From positions 38,877,870 through 38,941,869 of the forward strand of contig CM066317.1 of the NCBI GenBank assembly GCA_033807775.1: a stretch of 64,000 bases of DNA, read 5' to 3'. The translations under genes and the position numbers were made by a program. This stretch comes from Saussurea involucrata (taxonomy: Eukaryota > Streptophyta > Magnoliopsida > Asterales > Asteraceae). The notes below the pieces were generated by a model. It was not told the origin of the DNA. It worked only from the letters and a program-made list of their open reading frames with translations, and did not search any database. Positions within the stretch are counted from its first letter, which is position 1; each line of letters begins with the position of its first letter. Below are positions 8,225-19,232 of this stretch, piece by piece.

Positions 8225-10682
8225 TGTAACACCCATAATTTTCGGATAAGCACAATTTCGAATCAGTGTGGAACCGATATTTAAGAAAAATAGGATTTTG
8301 GATTAAATCCTAAATTTTATAGTTTTTTTGGATGAAGAATTCAAATACGAGTCCAACGGGCCTTTTCGGAGCGAAAACGGAGCTAAAACGAAGAAGTTAT
8401 GGCCAAAATAACTTTCGGTACAATCTCGGCTAAAGTGACCAGCGAAAGTGACACTTGTGTCACTCTCGCGTGTCACTCTTGCCCGTTTTGTACCGAGAGC
8501 TATTTGACCACGGCGAGAGTTCCCAGCGAAAGTGACACTTGTGTCACTCTCGCACGTCACTTTAGCAGTCGGGTACCTGGAGCATAAATACGAGATTTTT
8601 AGCCCTAAACTTCATTTCTTCATATCTCTCTCATTTCAACTCCGATTTTGGCGATTCAAGTTGCTATGGTTCCGATTTTGAGAGCTCTTAAAGGATCTAG
8701 AAAGAGTTTTGAAGTTCATAGGAAGATTCAAGGGTGTTTGGGTGGTGGTAAGTCTCTCAAATCTCTTCTCTTCTCTCCAAATCGTTTTCCCTCTTTCTCT
8801 CACAAACCCTAACTGATTTTAGGGCTTTTTCATGGAGATTAATGTGTTCCTTCTCCATTTTATGCTAGTGGTTTCATTCATTGATGCAAGAACAAGTTTC
8901 ATCCACATCACTAGAGATTTTGAGGTTTTCTAGGTTTTCATCAAAACCTAAGTGGTTTTTGGAGGTTTTGGCTTGAGGATGCAAACTTCTTCAAAGGAGC
9001 TTACGTTTGGAGAACTCTAGATTTAGCTTAAATCTAGCAATGTGAGTTCAAGTTACTTTGCGAAAACTTTGTACATGCCAAAATGAGTATTTTCCAAACA
9101 TTTGTGTGTTTTACTTGAAAATATACGTGGTTGAGTTATTTGGATAATTTAACTCTTTTGAAATGTTTATATTCATAAATGTGTAAAACACCCATATTTG
9201 GGGCTTTTGAATATTTGGATGGTTAGAAATCATATTTTGTCTTTAAAAGGTTAATTGCTCAAAATGAGGTTTATTTGACGGTTTAATCATGTTAGTGTAA
9301 ATTGATTTTATAAACCATGTGGGAAATACCCGATTTAGTGTCAAGAGTTATTTTGAGAATTGTAAAGGTATGAGTCCTTTTGGGAAAACCCTTTTTGCTT
9401 AACCGTGTCAGGTTTAGGGTTAATAACGGCTTTGTGGTACTTGTTTACCTAACTGAGGTTTAGATGCATTTTATTGCACATTATTGATATTTGCATGCTT
9501 GGGTGTTTTGTCATTCCGGGTTGAGCATGTTTTGGTAGACTGTGTTGCATTGGATCCATAGGCAAGTGAGTCAATCTTTATTTGATGGTCTATCTATTTG
9601 TGCATGAGGAGAGGACTATGGGGACGCATGGTTATATGCGTAGGCCATGGGGGCCACTAGCGAGTAGGCAATAAGGGACATTGAAGTCCTTGAGGTGTAA
9701 CTCGTCTAGACTGGATATGCACTAAGGTGCCCTGTAAGTCCTTGAGGTGTAACTCTACGGGGTATGCAATAAAGGCAATTTATTTTGGTCTGATGATGTC
9801 TTTATGGCATGGAAGTAATGACCGGGGCTTGAGGTTGTGATGTCTTTATGGCATGGGAACTAAGGTCGGGACTTGAGGTGTAATCCAGTAACATCGCGGG
9901 TGACTTAACTTTGTGTGCCCGTCACTTTCGATGGAATCGGGTCTCACCCGTCACCGAAAGGTGTTGTATTTGGGTAGTTACTTTTATCCATATTTTCGGT
10001 GACGTACTTTATTTATATGAAATGTTTTCATGGTTCATTGACAGAGTTTTTATGCCTCATTTATTTGGATGTTTTAAATATTGGAATTTTGTCCATGTTT
10101 ATAATTCTTGGGATATTTACGTCTAAACATGTTTTGAGTGAGTTGGAGTTGGAATTCATTTTAGAAAACGCTTTATACACTTTGGGAACTTTTCTCCTAG
10201 ATTTTGTGTACGTTGGAAATTGAGTTATTTATGCCCGCTTGGGAAACCCTTTGGAAATAATAATCTTTGTCGCAACTTTCAACGAAAGATTTATCTAAAT
10301 CATGACTAAAACCACAACCTTCCGATTTATGATTTTTATGTAGTCATGATAAAATGCTTGAACTCACTAGGCGTAAGCCTAACCCTTTTTATTTGTCGGC
10401 ATGTGCAACAGGCTCAGGTTGGGGTAACTCTAGCTACATTATGAAGTGGCAGGTGCTAGTAGTGTGCACGAGAGGTGAAGTGTTTAGTGAAGTCTTCCGC
10501 ACTTGTTTGGACTAGCAACTTGTGTTGTGTTAAGTGACACCCGTTTAGGTTTTTTTTTGGGAATTATAATGTTTGTAATTCCAAGGTACTTTGAGGAATA
10601 AATTGTTGAAATGAATTTATCTATTTTGGTTGATTATTGAATTTTAAAGTTAGTTGCTCGTTCCAAATTTTAGGGTGTTACA
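8225..10682 (+). mobile_element. Solo LTR, probably Ty3/gypsy (element I)
   Basis: Starts TGTAACACCC and ends GGGTGTTACA, with a 5-bp duplication CAATT at 8220-8224 and 10683-10687. No primer-binding site, gag or pol lies within, so it is one 2458-bp LTR left by LTR-LTR recombination. The termini match those of the chromovirus LTR at 34503 in style, and the CTCACTAGGCGTAAGCC segment near 10363 recurs in that LTR. Contents are transcription-control sequence only. The open frames in it (8303-8560, 9911-10223) are short and incidental. Confidence 0.88.
8439..8575. repeat. Duplicated block with perfect palindromes inside solo LTR I
   Basis: AGTGACACTTGTGTCACT occurs at 8447-8464 and again at 8531-8548. 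Each is an 8-bp arm palindrome inside a longer repeat beginning CCAGCGAAAGTGACAC. The block lies upstream of a likely leader and may be a regulatory duplication. Confidence 0.8.
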
Positions 10683-10825
10683 CAATTTCATCAAGATTTT
10701 TTTTAAGAAAGAAGTTCAGCAAAATAAATAACTTCATGAACCACTTTTATTAACTTAACCAATGAATCGACGCTTTGCACGGTTTGCAAACTTAAAGTGA
10801 TTTGCATTTGATATATATATATATA

Positions 10826-11058
10826 TAGGACGATAATCAAATGAGAACCAAAAATAGTTTGAGAACCGTGAAAACCAATCTAAGCCGTTAATTGATTTTA
10901 ATCTATGGACATTATTATAGGCAAAAATGGTTGAGAACCGTGAGAACCTATGAATGAATTTTTATGTTTTTAAAACCATAGTATCAAAACCAAATGACGG
11001 CTTAGATTGGTTCGCATGGTTCTCAACATATTTTTGGTTCTCACATGATTTAACCCCT
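10826..11058. mobile_element. (TA)n-bounded MITE M2
   Basis: Inverted repeats of about 60 bp. The left end contains AAATGAGAACCAAAAATA and AACCAATCTAAGCCGT; the right end is its reverse complement with few changes. (TA)n tracts flank both sides. It is 233 bp long and non-coding. Confidence 0.85.
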
Positions 11059-11094
11059 ATATATATATATATATATATAATTATATATTATATA

Positions 11095-11693
11095 GCCATA
11101 GGTTCAAATGAGAAATGGTAAGTGTGAGAAATAGAGAAGTAATCCTAGCCATTCATTCATACGGTCAAGATCGGATTTGACTAGTCAAAAATTGCAGATT
11201 TGACTGGTCAAGAATTGCGTCTTTTTCTGGTTAAAAGTTGCGGCTATTCCATAAATAGGACGGTTTCGTAACTTTTACAAATACGTAGGACGAGTTCATA
11301 TGTGAACCTGTGTGATTCACATATGAACTATATATTCATATGTGAACCCATGTAATTCACATATGAAGTAATTCACAAATGAACCTTTGTGATTCATATA
11401 TGAAGTAATTAACTAATTCACATATGAACTAATTAACTGTAGGTTCATATGTGAATCAGTTGAACTAATTAACAGGTTCACATATGAGCTAATTAATTGA
11501 TTCTCATATGAACTAATTAACTGAATCACATAGGTTCATATATGAATCTGTCCCGCGTATTTTACGAAATTACCCGTCTATCTTCTGCAGACCACGCGAG
11601 AAATTTTCCGGTGCTTCAACACTCAAAGCCGCAAATGTCTACCGGATTAAGGGCAGAGATCACACACTTAGCATTTCTCATTTGAACCTCTCC
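11095..11693. mobile_element. (TA)n-bounded element M3 with an internal CATATG palindrome array
   Basis: Inverted termini of about 30 bp share GGTTCAAATGAGAAATG and AAGTGTG. The middle (about 11291-11545) holds more than ten copies of TTCACATATGAA-type palindromes in both orientations, separated by TAATTAACT. Non-coding, with (TA)n at both ends. Confidence 0.82.
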
Positions 11694-11719
11694 ATATATA
11701 TATATATATATATATATAT

Positions 11720-12104
11720 GACGATAATTAAATGAGAACCACAAATATATTACAAACCCGTGAGAAACAATATAATTTTTTTAATTATTTTTTTCTCATC
11801 AAACCTACGATTTAAGATATTGTTTCATATATGTTCGTGTTCACCTAGTGAAAAGATTACATGTGGAAAAAGAATTTTGAATCACCTAGTGAAATGAAAA
11901 ATACACGTAAAAAATATTCACATGGTGAAACAAATCCATGCAAAACTATCATATGGTAAAAATATTCACATGATGAAACAAATATATGTGAAACAAAATA
12001 TATTAAATCCTAGTATTTGATGAAAAAACATCATGTAAAAAATTATTTTTCTATCGGTTCTCATAGATTTGTAACATATTTGTTGTTCTCATTTGATTTA
12101 ACCC
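11720..12104. mobile_element. (TA)n-bounded MITE M5, sister of M2
   Basis: Inverted ends of about 55 bp share TAAATGAGAACCACAAATAT and GTTACAAA. The terminal GACGATAATTAAATGAGAACC is close to the M2 end. It is 385 bp, non-coding and bounded by (TA)n. Confidence 0.82.
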
Positions 12105-12119
12105 ATATATATATATATA

Positions 12120-13678
12120 AAGTTCAAATAAAAACTCATTTTCAATTGTGAACATGAGGACGAATCTTGGCCCTTCCATCTATATTGATCCAATGACTCA
12201 TATTAAATAGAGTTTTTAATTGAAATTATTAATTAAGGTGATTAGGGGTAAAAATGGAAGATAATTAAAACCCACGCCTACTATGTTTGACTTTTTTTTC
12301 TTTTTTAATTAAATTTGTTTACCCCTCTTAAAGTTTAAAATAAATTAACGTAAAAATTACTAACATTTTAATCAAACAAATTACATCAAAAAATGAGAAT
12401 TCCGTGCTCTTCGATATGACATCCATCTCGATATAGTTTTTTTGTTGTTGTTTTAACCGTTTTTACATGAAATATCATATATGTGTTATATTCGGTATGA
12501 ATATTTATGTATGTTCAAGTGCGTACAACATCTCGACACCGTAAGTCCGTAACTCGACATCACCTTCTACAACACTTTCTTCAGCGTCCTATGGTATCAT
12601 GTTCTTCATTACCATAACCCAACACCTATCGAGATGAATCGGGAACCTATCGAGTTTTGATTGTGAACCGATGAACAAAAGAGATTGCGTCACGTCTCCA
12701 CACCTTCACGAGTCACTCATGTATTATTCTTCATGAATAATGTATCATTCAGTATGAATAATACATCATTCAGGGTGAATAATACACGATTCATGGATTC
12801 ATGTATTATTCATCCTGAATACTGTATTATTCATCCTGAATATTGTATTATTCATCCTGAATATTGTATTATTCATCATGAATAGTGAATGAACGTTCGC
12901 CTTTGTTAGTCATACTGAATGTGGACACCTGAAGAAGTGCATACATATTCATAAAGAATAAAACCAAGTTTCGGTTGTGAATCGGAAAACAAAGAGAGTG
13001 CGTCATGTGTTCAACCTTCACAGGTCATTCATATATTATTCAACATGAATAATGTGTTATTCAGGGTGAATAATGTGTTATTCAGGGTGAGTAATGTGTT
13101 ATTCAGGATGAATAATGTGTTATTCATGATGAATAATACACGATTCATGTTCTATAATACATGAATCAGGAATTCGTGTATTATTCATCCTGAATGTTGT
13201 ATTATTCATTTTGAATATTGTGTTATTCGTCATGAATAGTGAATGAACGTTCCTCTTTGTTATTCATACTGAATATGCACACCAGGAAACGTGCATACAT
13301 ATTCATACCGAATATAACACATACATAACATTTCATGTAAAAACGGTTAAAATGAAGAAAAAACTATATCGAGATGGATGTCATATCGAAGAGCACGAAA
13401 TTCTCGTTTTTTTGATGTAATTTGTTTGATTAAAATATTAGTAATTTTTAAGATAAATTATTTTAAACTTTAAGGGGGTAAAAGTTTTTTAATTAAAAAA
13501 GAAAATAAAAAGTCAAACATGGTAGGCGTTTATTCAAATTTCCAGATTTGCCCCTAATCACTTCTCAATTGGTTTAATTAAGTTTTAACCATTGATTAGT
13601 TTTCCAAATATTGATCAATGGTTGTGACTTGTCCTCATGTTCACAATTGAAAATGAGTTTTCATTTGAACCCACCCCT
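12120..13678. mobile_element. Long-inverted-repeat foldback element M4, copy a
   Basis: The outer ends (AAGTTCAAATAAAAACTC and its complement before 13678) continue into inverted repeats of several hundred bases. The segment around 12300-12510, with its TCGATATGACATCCATCTCG core, is repeated in reverse at about 13300-13520. The centre (12715-13250) is tandem palindromes built on ATTATTCATCCTGAATA. The whole unit could fold into one very long hairpin. No transposase is visible; the short ORF at 12685-12885 is the repeat itself. Confidence 0.85.
12802..12885. repeat. 21-bp tandem palindromic repeat, four units
   Basis: Units start at 12802, 12823, 12844 and 12865. Each contains ATTATTCATCCTGAATA (last unit CATCATGAATA). 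Related inverted units recur at about 13030-13250 and in the second copy at 14180-14345 and 14490-14660. Confidence 0.92.
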
Positions 13679-13689
13679 ATATACATATG

Positions 13690-15084
13690 GGAAAGTTCAA
13701 ATGAAAACTCGAATTCAATTGTGAACGTGAGGACGAATCTTGGCCCTTCCATCTCTATTGATCCAATGACTCAAATTAAAAACTTTTACCCCCCTTAAAG
13801 TTTAAAATAAATTATCTTAAAAATTACTAATATTTTAATCAAACAAATTACATCAAAAAAACGAGAATTTCGTGCTCTTCGATATGACATCCATCTCGAT
13901 ATAGTTTTTTGTTGTTGTTTTAACCGTTTTTACGTGAAATGTCATATATGTGTTATATTCATTATGAATATTTATGTATTCAAGTGTTTATAACATCTCG
14001 ACACCGTAAGTCCGTAACTCGACATCACCTTCTACAACACTTTCTTCAACGCCCTAAGGCATCGTGTTCTTCATTACCGTAACCCAACACCCATCGAGAT
14101 GAATCGAGAACCTATCGAGTTTCGATTGTGAACCGAGGAACGAAAGATAGTGCGTTACGTCTCCACACCTTCACGGGTCACTTATGTATTATTCTTCATG
14201 AATAATGTATCATTCAGTATGAAATCATTCAGGGTGAATAATACACGATTCATGAATCGTGTATTATTCACCCTGAATGATGTATTATTCATGCTGAATA
14301 CTGTATTATTCATCCTGAATATTGTATTATTCATCATGAATAGTGAATGAACGTTCACCTTTGTTATTCATACTGAATGTGGACACCTAGAGATATGCAT
14401 ACATATTCATAAAGAATAAAACCAAGTCGCGGTTGTGAATTGAAAAACAAAAGAGAGTGCGTCATGTGTTCACACCTTCACGGGTCATTCATATATTATT
14501 CATCATGAATAATGTATCATTCAGGATGAATAACACAACATTCAAGGTGAATAATACATGATTCATGTTTAATAAAATATAATGAATCAGGAATTCGTGT
14601 ATTATTCATCCTGAATGTTGTATTATTCATTTTGAATACTGTGTTATTTGTCATGAATAGTGAATGAACGTTCATACTGAATATGAACAGCAGGAAACGT
14701 GCATACATATTCATATTGAATATAACACATACATAGCATTTCACGTAAAAACGGTTAAAATGAAGAAAAAACTATATCGAGATAGATGTCATATCGAAGA
14801 GCACGAAATTCTCGTTTTTTGATGTAATTTGTTTGATTAAAATATTAGTAATTTTTAAGATAATTTATTTTAAACTTTAAGGGGGTAAAAGTTTTTTAAT
14901 TAAAAAAGAAAATAAAAAGTCAAAGATGGTAGACGCTAATTCAAATTTCCATATTTGTCCCTAATCAATTCTCAATTGGTTTTATTAAGTTTTAACAATT
15001 GATTAGTTTTCCAAATCTTGATAAATGGTTGTGACTTGTCCTCATGTTCATAATTGAAAATGAGTTTTCATTTGAACCCACCCC
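13690..15084. mobile_element. Long-inverted-repeat foldback element M4, copy b
   Basis: A second copy in the same orientation, separated from copy a by only about eleven bases containing TATATACATAT. It is about 160 bp shorter; the left subterminal region after 13775 is trimmed. It carries the same inverted arms and ATTATTCAT palindrome array as copy a, and non-coding. Confidence 0.85.
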
Positions 15085-15458
15085 TATATATATATATACA
15101 TATATATAGGGAAATTAATTAAAATACCCTAACTTCAATTTTGACTTACAGATATATCCAAACTCTCTCCAACTTACCAAAATACCCAAAAAAATCCGTG
15201 ACATACCCCTCGATCGTGGACTCAGGGTAAATAAAATTCATTTTTAACCCCGGAGTCCGCGATTCTTGTTCGCGGATGCCGTGAAGCCCCCCTGAAAACG
15301 TTAAGTTTACAACTTTGGTCCCTGGAGTCCGCGACGATTAATTACATTTTTGACCCCAGGTCGCGATCGCGGACTTGTCGCACCACATGTCGGCCTGGGG
15401 TGAAACCCTAGTTTTTAATGCCGACTAACCCCCACCCACCCCAACCTCGATCGCGGCC

Positions 15459-15464
15459 TTATAA
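15459..15464 (+). promoter_or_regulatory. Possible TATA box of the DUF1985-type gene
   Basis: TTATAA in a C-rich context lies 123 bp before the first ATG and about 35 bp before a CT-rich stretch (15497-15520) of the kind often found at plant transcription starts. Positional inference only. Confidence 0.3.
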
Positions 15465-15920
15465 CCCCCCCTTCTTAGACCATAAACCCCACAATTTTCA
15501 AACTTTCTCTCTACTCTCTTAAAGATATCGTGCAACCTACGCGCTCGGCTCTTGACTCGGTTCGTGAGTGTTTTTAGAAGTCGGATATGGCTCGTCCGGC
15601 TCGTCAGGTAAGTTTTCATAACCCCGTCGTAGTTAATATTTTTTAAAATACATGTTGTTATATATGTGTTTATTTTAGACTATGTGTTTGTTTAGAAAAT
15701 ATTTTAGAGTATGTGTTTATCTTATAATATTGTGTTAATTTGAGAGTATTGCGTTTATTTCGAAAAAAATTAGAGTATATGTTAATTTTAGAGTATTATG
15801 TTTATTTCGAAAATATTTTAGAGTATTGTGTTTATTTCGAGTATTGTTAATTTTAGAGTATTGCGTTTATTTCGATAATATTTTAGAGTATGTGTTTATT
15901 TCAGAGTATTGTGTTAAATT

Positions 15921-16130
15921 TACAAATTAGGTACCTATACTTTGCATAAGTACAACTTAGGTCCCTTAACTTTGCTAAATTACAACTTAGGTCCCCAAAC
16001 TTTGCTAAATTAAAACTTAGGTCCCTTAACTTTGCTAAATTACAACTTAGGTTCCCAAACTTTGCTAAATTACAACTTAGTCCCCTTAACTTTGCTAAAT
16101 TACAACTTAGGTCCCTTAACTTTTCTGTAA
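15921..16130. repeat. 30-bp tandem repeat, seven exact-length units
   Basis: Seven consecutive 30-bp units at 15921, 15951, 15981, 16011, 16041, 16071 and 16101. Typical content is ACTTAGGTCCCTTAAC followed by TTTGCTAAAT. The first and last units are more diverged. Intronic position. Confidence 0.95.
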
Positions 16131-16342
16131 ATGTTTATTTAAATGTTTATCTGATTGTGAGTTCCTATTCATAAATTTAAGCTTTATAATTAATGTTTGG
16201 AAGTTACACTTCCAAACCCCCTTATATTTGATATTTTACCAAAAGATCCATAAATACTATTAAAATATTTAAACATTGAAATTCTCTTCACAAGCCAAAC
16301 TCAAATTCATTTTGGTCTCTTTCCAAAAGCTCTATAATTAAC

Positions 16343-17075
16343 AAGGTTATATTCAAATTAATTAAATCGCAACATATCGATTTGGATTTTATCAAACGAG
16401 TGTAAATAACCCTAAGGTTTATGGGGACTTAAGAAATCCATGTGATTCCCCTACTACCTGGAAGTCTAATAGATTGAATGATTTCTTTTCGAAAATTAAA
16501 ATAGACGAAGAATTATCAACAAAATGTAAGCATAAAAAAAAACCCAATAAGGTTATATTCAAATTAATTAAATCGCAACATATCGATTTGGATTTTGTCA
16601 AACCGGTGAAAATAGCCCTAAGGTTTGTGGGGACTTAAGAAATCCATGTGATTCTTCTACTACCTGGAAGTCCAATAGATTGAGTGGTTTCTTTTTGAAA
16701 ATTAAAATAGACGAAGAATTATCAACAACATGTAAGCATAAAAGAAGAAACCCAATAAGGTTATATTCAAATTAATTAAATCGCACATATCGATTTGGAT
16801 TTTGTCAAACGGGTGTAAATAGCCCTAAGGTTTGTGGGGACTTAAGAAATCTGTGTGATTCCCCTACTACCTGGAAGTCAAATAGATTGAGTGGTTTCTT
16901 TCGAAAATTAAAATAGACGAAGAATTATCAACAGGATGTAAGCATACAGGAAAAAGCCCAATAAGGTTATATCCAAATTAATTAAATCGCAACATATTGA
17001 TTTGGATTTTGTCAAACGGGTGTAAATAGCCCTAAGGTTTGTAGGGACTTAAGAAATCCATGTAATAACTATAAC
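16343..17075. repeat. About 206-bp tandem repeat, nearly four units
   Basis: Units start at AAGGTTAT at 16343, 16549, 16757 and 16963. Each contains ATCGATTTGGATTTT, CCCTAAGGTTT and CTACCTGGAAGTC. The left breakpoint of the large downstream triplication (16871) falls inside the third unit. Confidence 0.9.
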
Positions 17076-17184
17076 CATAATCCATTGTCTTATCAAACAT
17101 AAACTATATATTATTCCTTAGTTACAAGTTAGGTGCGTTGACAACATCTTTGCATTACTATATAGGATGACTTTTTCTACACAG

Positions 17185-17595
17185 ACTTGACTCTCAAATG
17201 CCGCGTTAGCTTCGCGCCGGAGGTTAGAATTTTTTTTGCATGTATACCTGAACGGGAACAGAATTTACTCGAAATATTTAGACGGACACCTTTCGGTCCA
17301 TGGCTGGACGTTACCAATACTGGTAACGACCCCATGGTAGTTCACATGTTTCTACAGACGGAGGTCCAGGTCGACAATGCAGATCTAGAGGAGCTGTATT
17401 ATGATATGTGTGGGCATTCCATGCGCTTTGGGCATTTTGAGTTCTGTCTTTTGACAGTACTCCTTTTCGGACCAACACCCTCCCTTCCTCCCTTACCGAA
17501 AGAGTCCTTCGTTAGTAGGGTTTGGCCCGACCGTCCACCAACGGATTTGAAGATTAGAATGGTGGTAGCGACGATGAAAAATGACCTACGGGCGC
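17185..17595 (+). pseudogene. DUF1985-type gene copy 1, exon 2 first part
   Basis: Open frame from 17187 for 136 codons up to the insertion point of Tat element A. It contains PFGPWLDV, the GHSMRFGHFEFCLLTVLLFG segment and FVSRVWPDRPPTDLKIR. The F-x-F-x-LLTGL-x-FG pattern is characteristic of DUF1985, a domain of plant Ulp1-protease-like genes that are commonly carried by MULEs (Kaonashi type). The exon resumes at 27792 after a GGCGC duplication. Copies 2 and 3 show the uninterrupted arrangement. No protease catalytic triad is visible anywhere in the unit, so a Ulp1 activity is not supported. Confidence 0.65.
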
Positions 17596-18883
17596 TGTTT
17601 GGGTAAAAAATCACACCCTCGACCGACTTTGGAAATTCCCTCGACATGACCCGTGGACCTTGATTACCCTAATATCTACAAAAATCATACCCCCGATCGA
17701 CAAGGGTAATACCCATTATTGCCATTTCCCCGACATACGATAGTTGGTTATTAAACGACATCCTGTGTCAATAGTCACTCAGGATAATGACTTTTCATCT
17801 CATGATCGCTCGACACGCATCGCATGTCACACCTGTCGCCAGCCACGCGTTGCACGTCACTCGTCACTGGTCTTATGTCGCCAGTTATGTGTCGCCAGTT
17901 ACGACTCGTTGGTCTTACGTCGACAGTCCCCTGTCGTCGGTCTTATATCGCTCTGGTCCTACGACATCTTCATCTTGGTCTTACGACCTAGTGGTCTTAC
18001 GACATTTTTATCCTAGTCTCCCAACATTTTTATAAGACCATTCCTATACTAAGATAAGGTCTTACAAGATATTTACAGTCATATACATGGTCTTGTATTT
18101 CAGTGATGGACGTATGCTCTGTAAGACCGACGTCCTGAACTTAAGACGGTCTTACGATTACACTAACTATCAATGGTCGATAGCCGTTTCTTTTCTTCAT
18201 TAATGCAGGTCTACAAGCCATTATAGTACAACAGTCAATAACGGTCGAGCTCTTAATGACATTAAAGACTCGACAGCGGTTATAAAGCCAATCATCAAAG
18301 CGCATTTAATATCGGCAGCGGTTACAAGACCATCCATTAACAGCATTAAAAACGACGTCTGTTACGACAGTTATCGAAGTATTTAATGAGCCAATTAAAG
18401 CGCCCGGAGACTATAAATTCCAAGCTCAATCCTCAGTTCAAGGGACATCGAACAACATACACAAACACTCGAACTCGAAAGAACACTTGAGGCACATAAA
18501 TCGTTCTCAGAAGAATCGCTCTCGACGCACGACATCAGCGCACGACACACAGTTTAAACACACGACACACATTGTTTTTACATTCGAAACACTTGTTACT
18601 TTACATTTCGAAGTCTTTCCTTCATTTGTATTGTAATCTCTATATGATCGACACCCGAAACACAAGGACATCGCCCCTGTTTGGCGACTATAGTGCACTG
18701 TCGACCCTCACAGAGTCGACCGCGGGTTTTTCCCTCGTTTTGGGGTTTTCTGCATCACCAAATTCCTTGTCTCTTTTACTTTTTCCTCGCAATTGTGTTA
18801 TTTGGCTTGAGATAGGTTTCTTTAGTTTTTAAATGTCCACATCGACCTTAAGTTGTACTTTTGTGCGATTTTTGGCATTAACA
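17596..18883 (+). repeat. 5' LTR of Tat element A
   Basis: TGTTTGGGTAAAAAATCAC to GGCATTAACA, 1288 bp. It matches 26519-27791 and, in reverse, the LTRs of element B. Confidence 0.93.
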
Positions 18884-18886
18884 GTT

Positions 18887-18903
18887 TGGCGCCATCCGTG
18901 GGA
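18887..18903 (+). other. Primer-binding site of Tat element A
   Basis: TGGCGCCATCCGTGGGA begins three bases after the LTR. The TGGCGCC type is usual for Tat/Athila elements; I cannot name the priming tRNA with certainty. Confidence 0.8.
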
Positions 18904-18972
18904 CCCCATCTAGAGAAAATCTCAAGCCAACACACACACCGCTCTAACGATCTTGTAAAGTCTTTCAGGTAC

Positions 18973-19232
18973 ATGGCAAACTATCAAGATCCCCTGATTC
19001 AACTTCAATCGGAATTGAATGCGGCTCAAAACCAGATTCAAGCCCTGATAAAAAATTCTCCGTCAAAAGTATCGCATGTATCGCATCATCTAAAGGACTC
19101 GGGGGCTCAGAATACCCTTCACAAACTGAAAAAATACCGCGTTTGATTTCAAAAGACATTGGAAAAGGGCGCCTATCGACTCCATGTTACTGTAACTGTG
19201 ACGTCCCATTTAGAACAACTATATATATATAC
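18973..19232 (+). pseudogene. gag: Gag N-terminus fused to integrase-tail remnant, Tat element A
   Basis: ATG at 18973 opens a 57-residue peptide starting MANYQDPLIQLQSELNAAQN, like the amphipathic start of Tat Gag. It stops at 19146. Just past the stop, in a different frame, GKGAYRL sequence appears (about 19162-19182), which belongs to the end of integrase. The whole gag-pol body is therefore missing from this junction. Element B starts at 19233. Element B carries the same fused arrangement, so the deletion predates both copies. Confidence 0.7.

Larger units (their letters stand above)
7983..10810. mobile_element. (TA)n-bounded inverted-repeat element M1, split by a solo LTR
   Basis: The left end GGGGTAGTTTCATTTGCAAACC and, reversed, the right end near 10810 are imperfect inverted repeats. 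They share the runs TTTGCAAACCRTGCAAA and CATTGGTTAWGTTAAT. AT-rich tracts bound both sides (7970-7982; 10811-10825). Without the 2.46-kb LTR insertion it is only about 365 bp and non-coding, so it is MITE-like. Confidence 0.7.
15109..17184 (+). other. 5' region and first intron of a DUF1985-type gene, probably inside a MULE
   Basis: Starts GGGAAATTAATTAAAATACCC right after a (TA)n tract, which could be a MULE terminus; the matching right end is not visible. TTATAA at 15459-15464 is a plausible TATA box. A short open start, MARPARQ (15587-15607), is followed at 15608 by GTAAG, a good donor. The next convincing acceptor, TTTTCTACACAG, ends at 17184, just before coding sequence. Phases do not match directly (exon 1 ends in phase 0 while exon 2 is read two bases in), so either another small exon exists or the gene was already broken. 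The rest is intron: AT-rich degenerate TTTAGAGTAT repeats (15660-15910) plus the two tandem arrays listed separately. Confidence 0.45.

Noticed and set aside
12685..12885. 66-codon ORF with repeated HPEYCII
   Set aside because: A direct translation of the 21-bp palindromic repeat.
17744..18035. Two overlapping 80-90-codon ORFs in the Tat LTR
   Set aside because: They lie in the LTR and derive from repeated GGTCTTACG-type strings; the copy at 26667 is interrupted.
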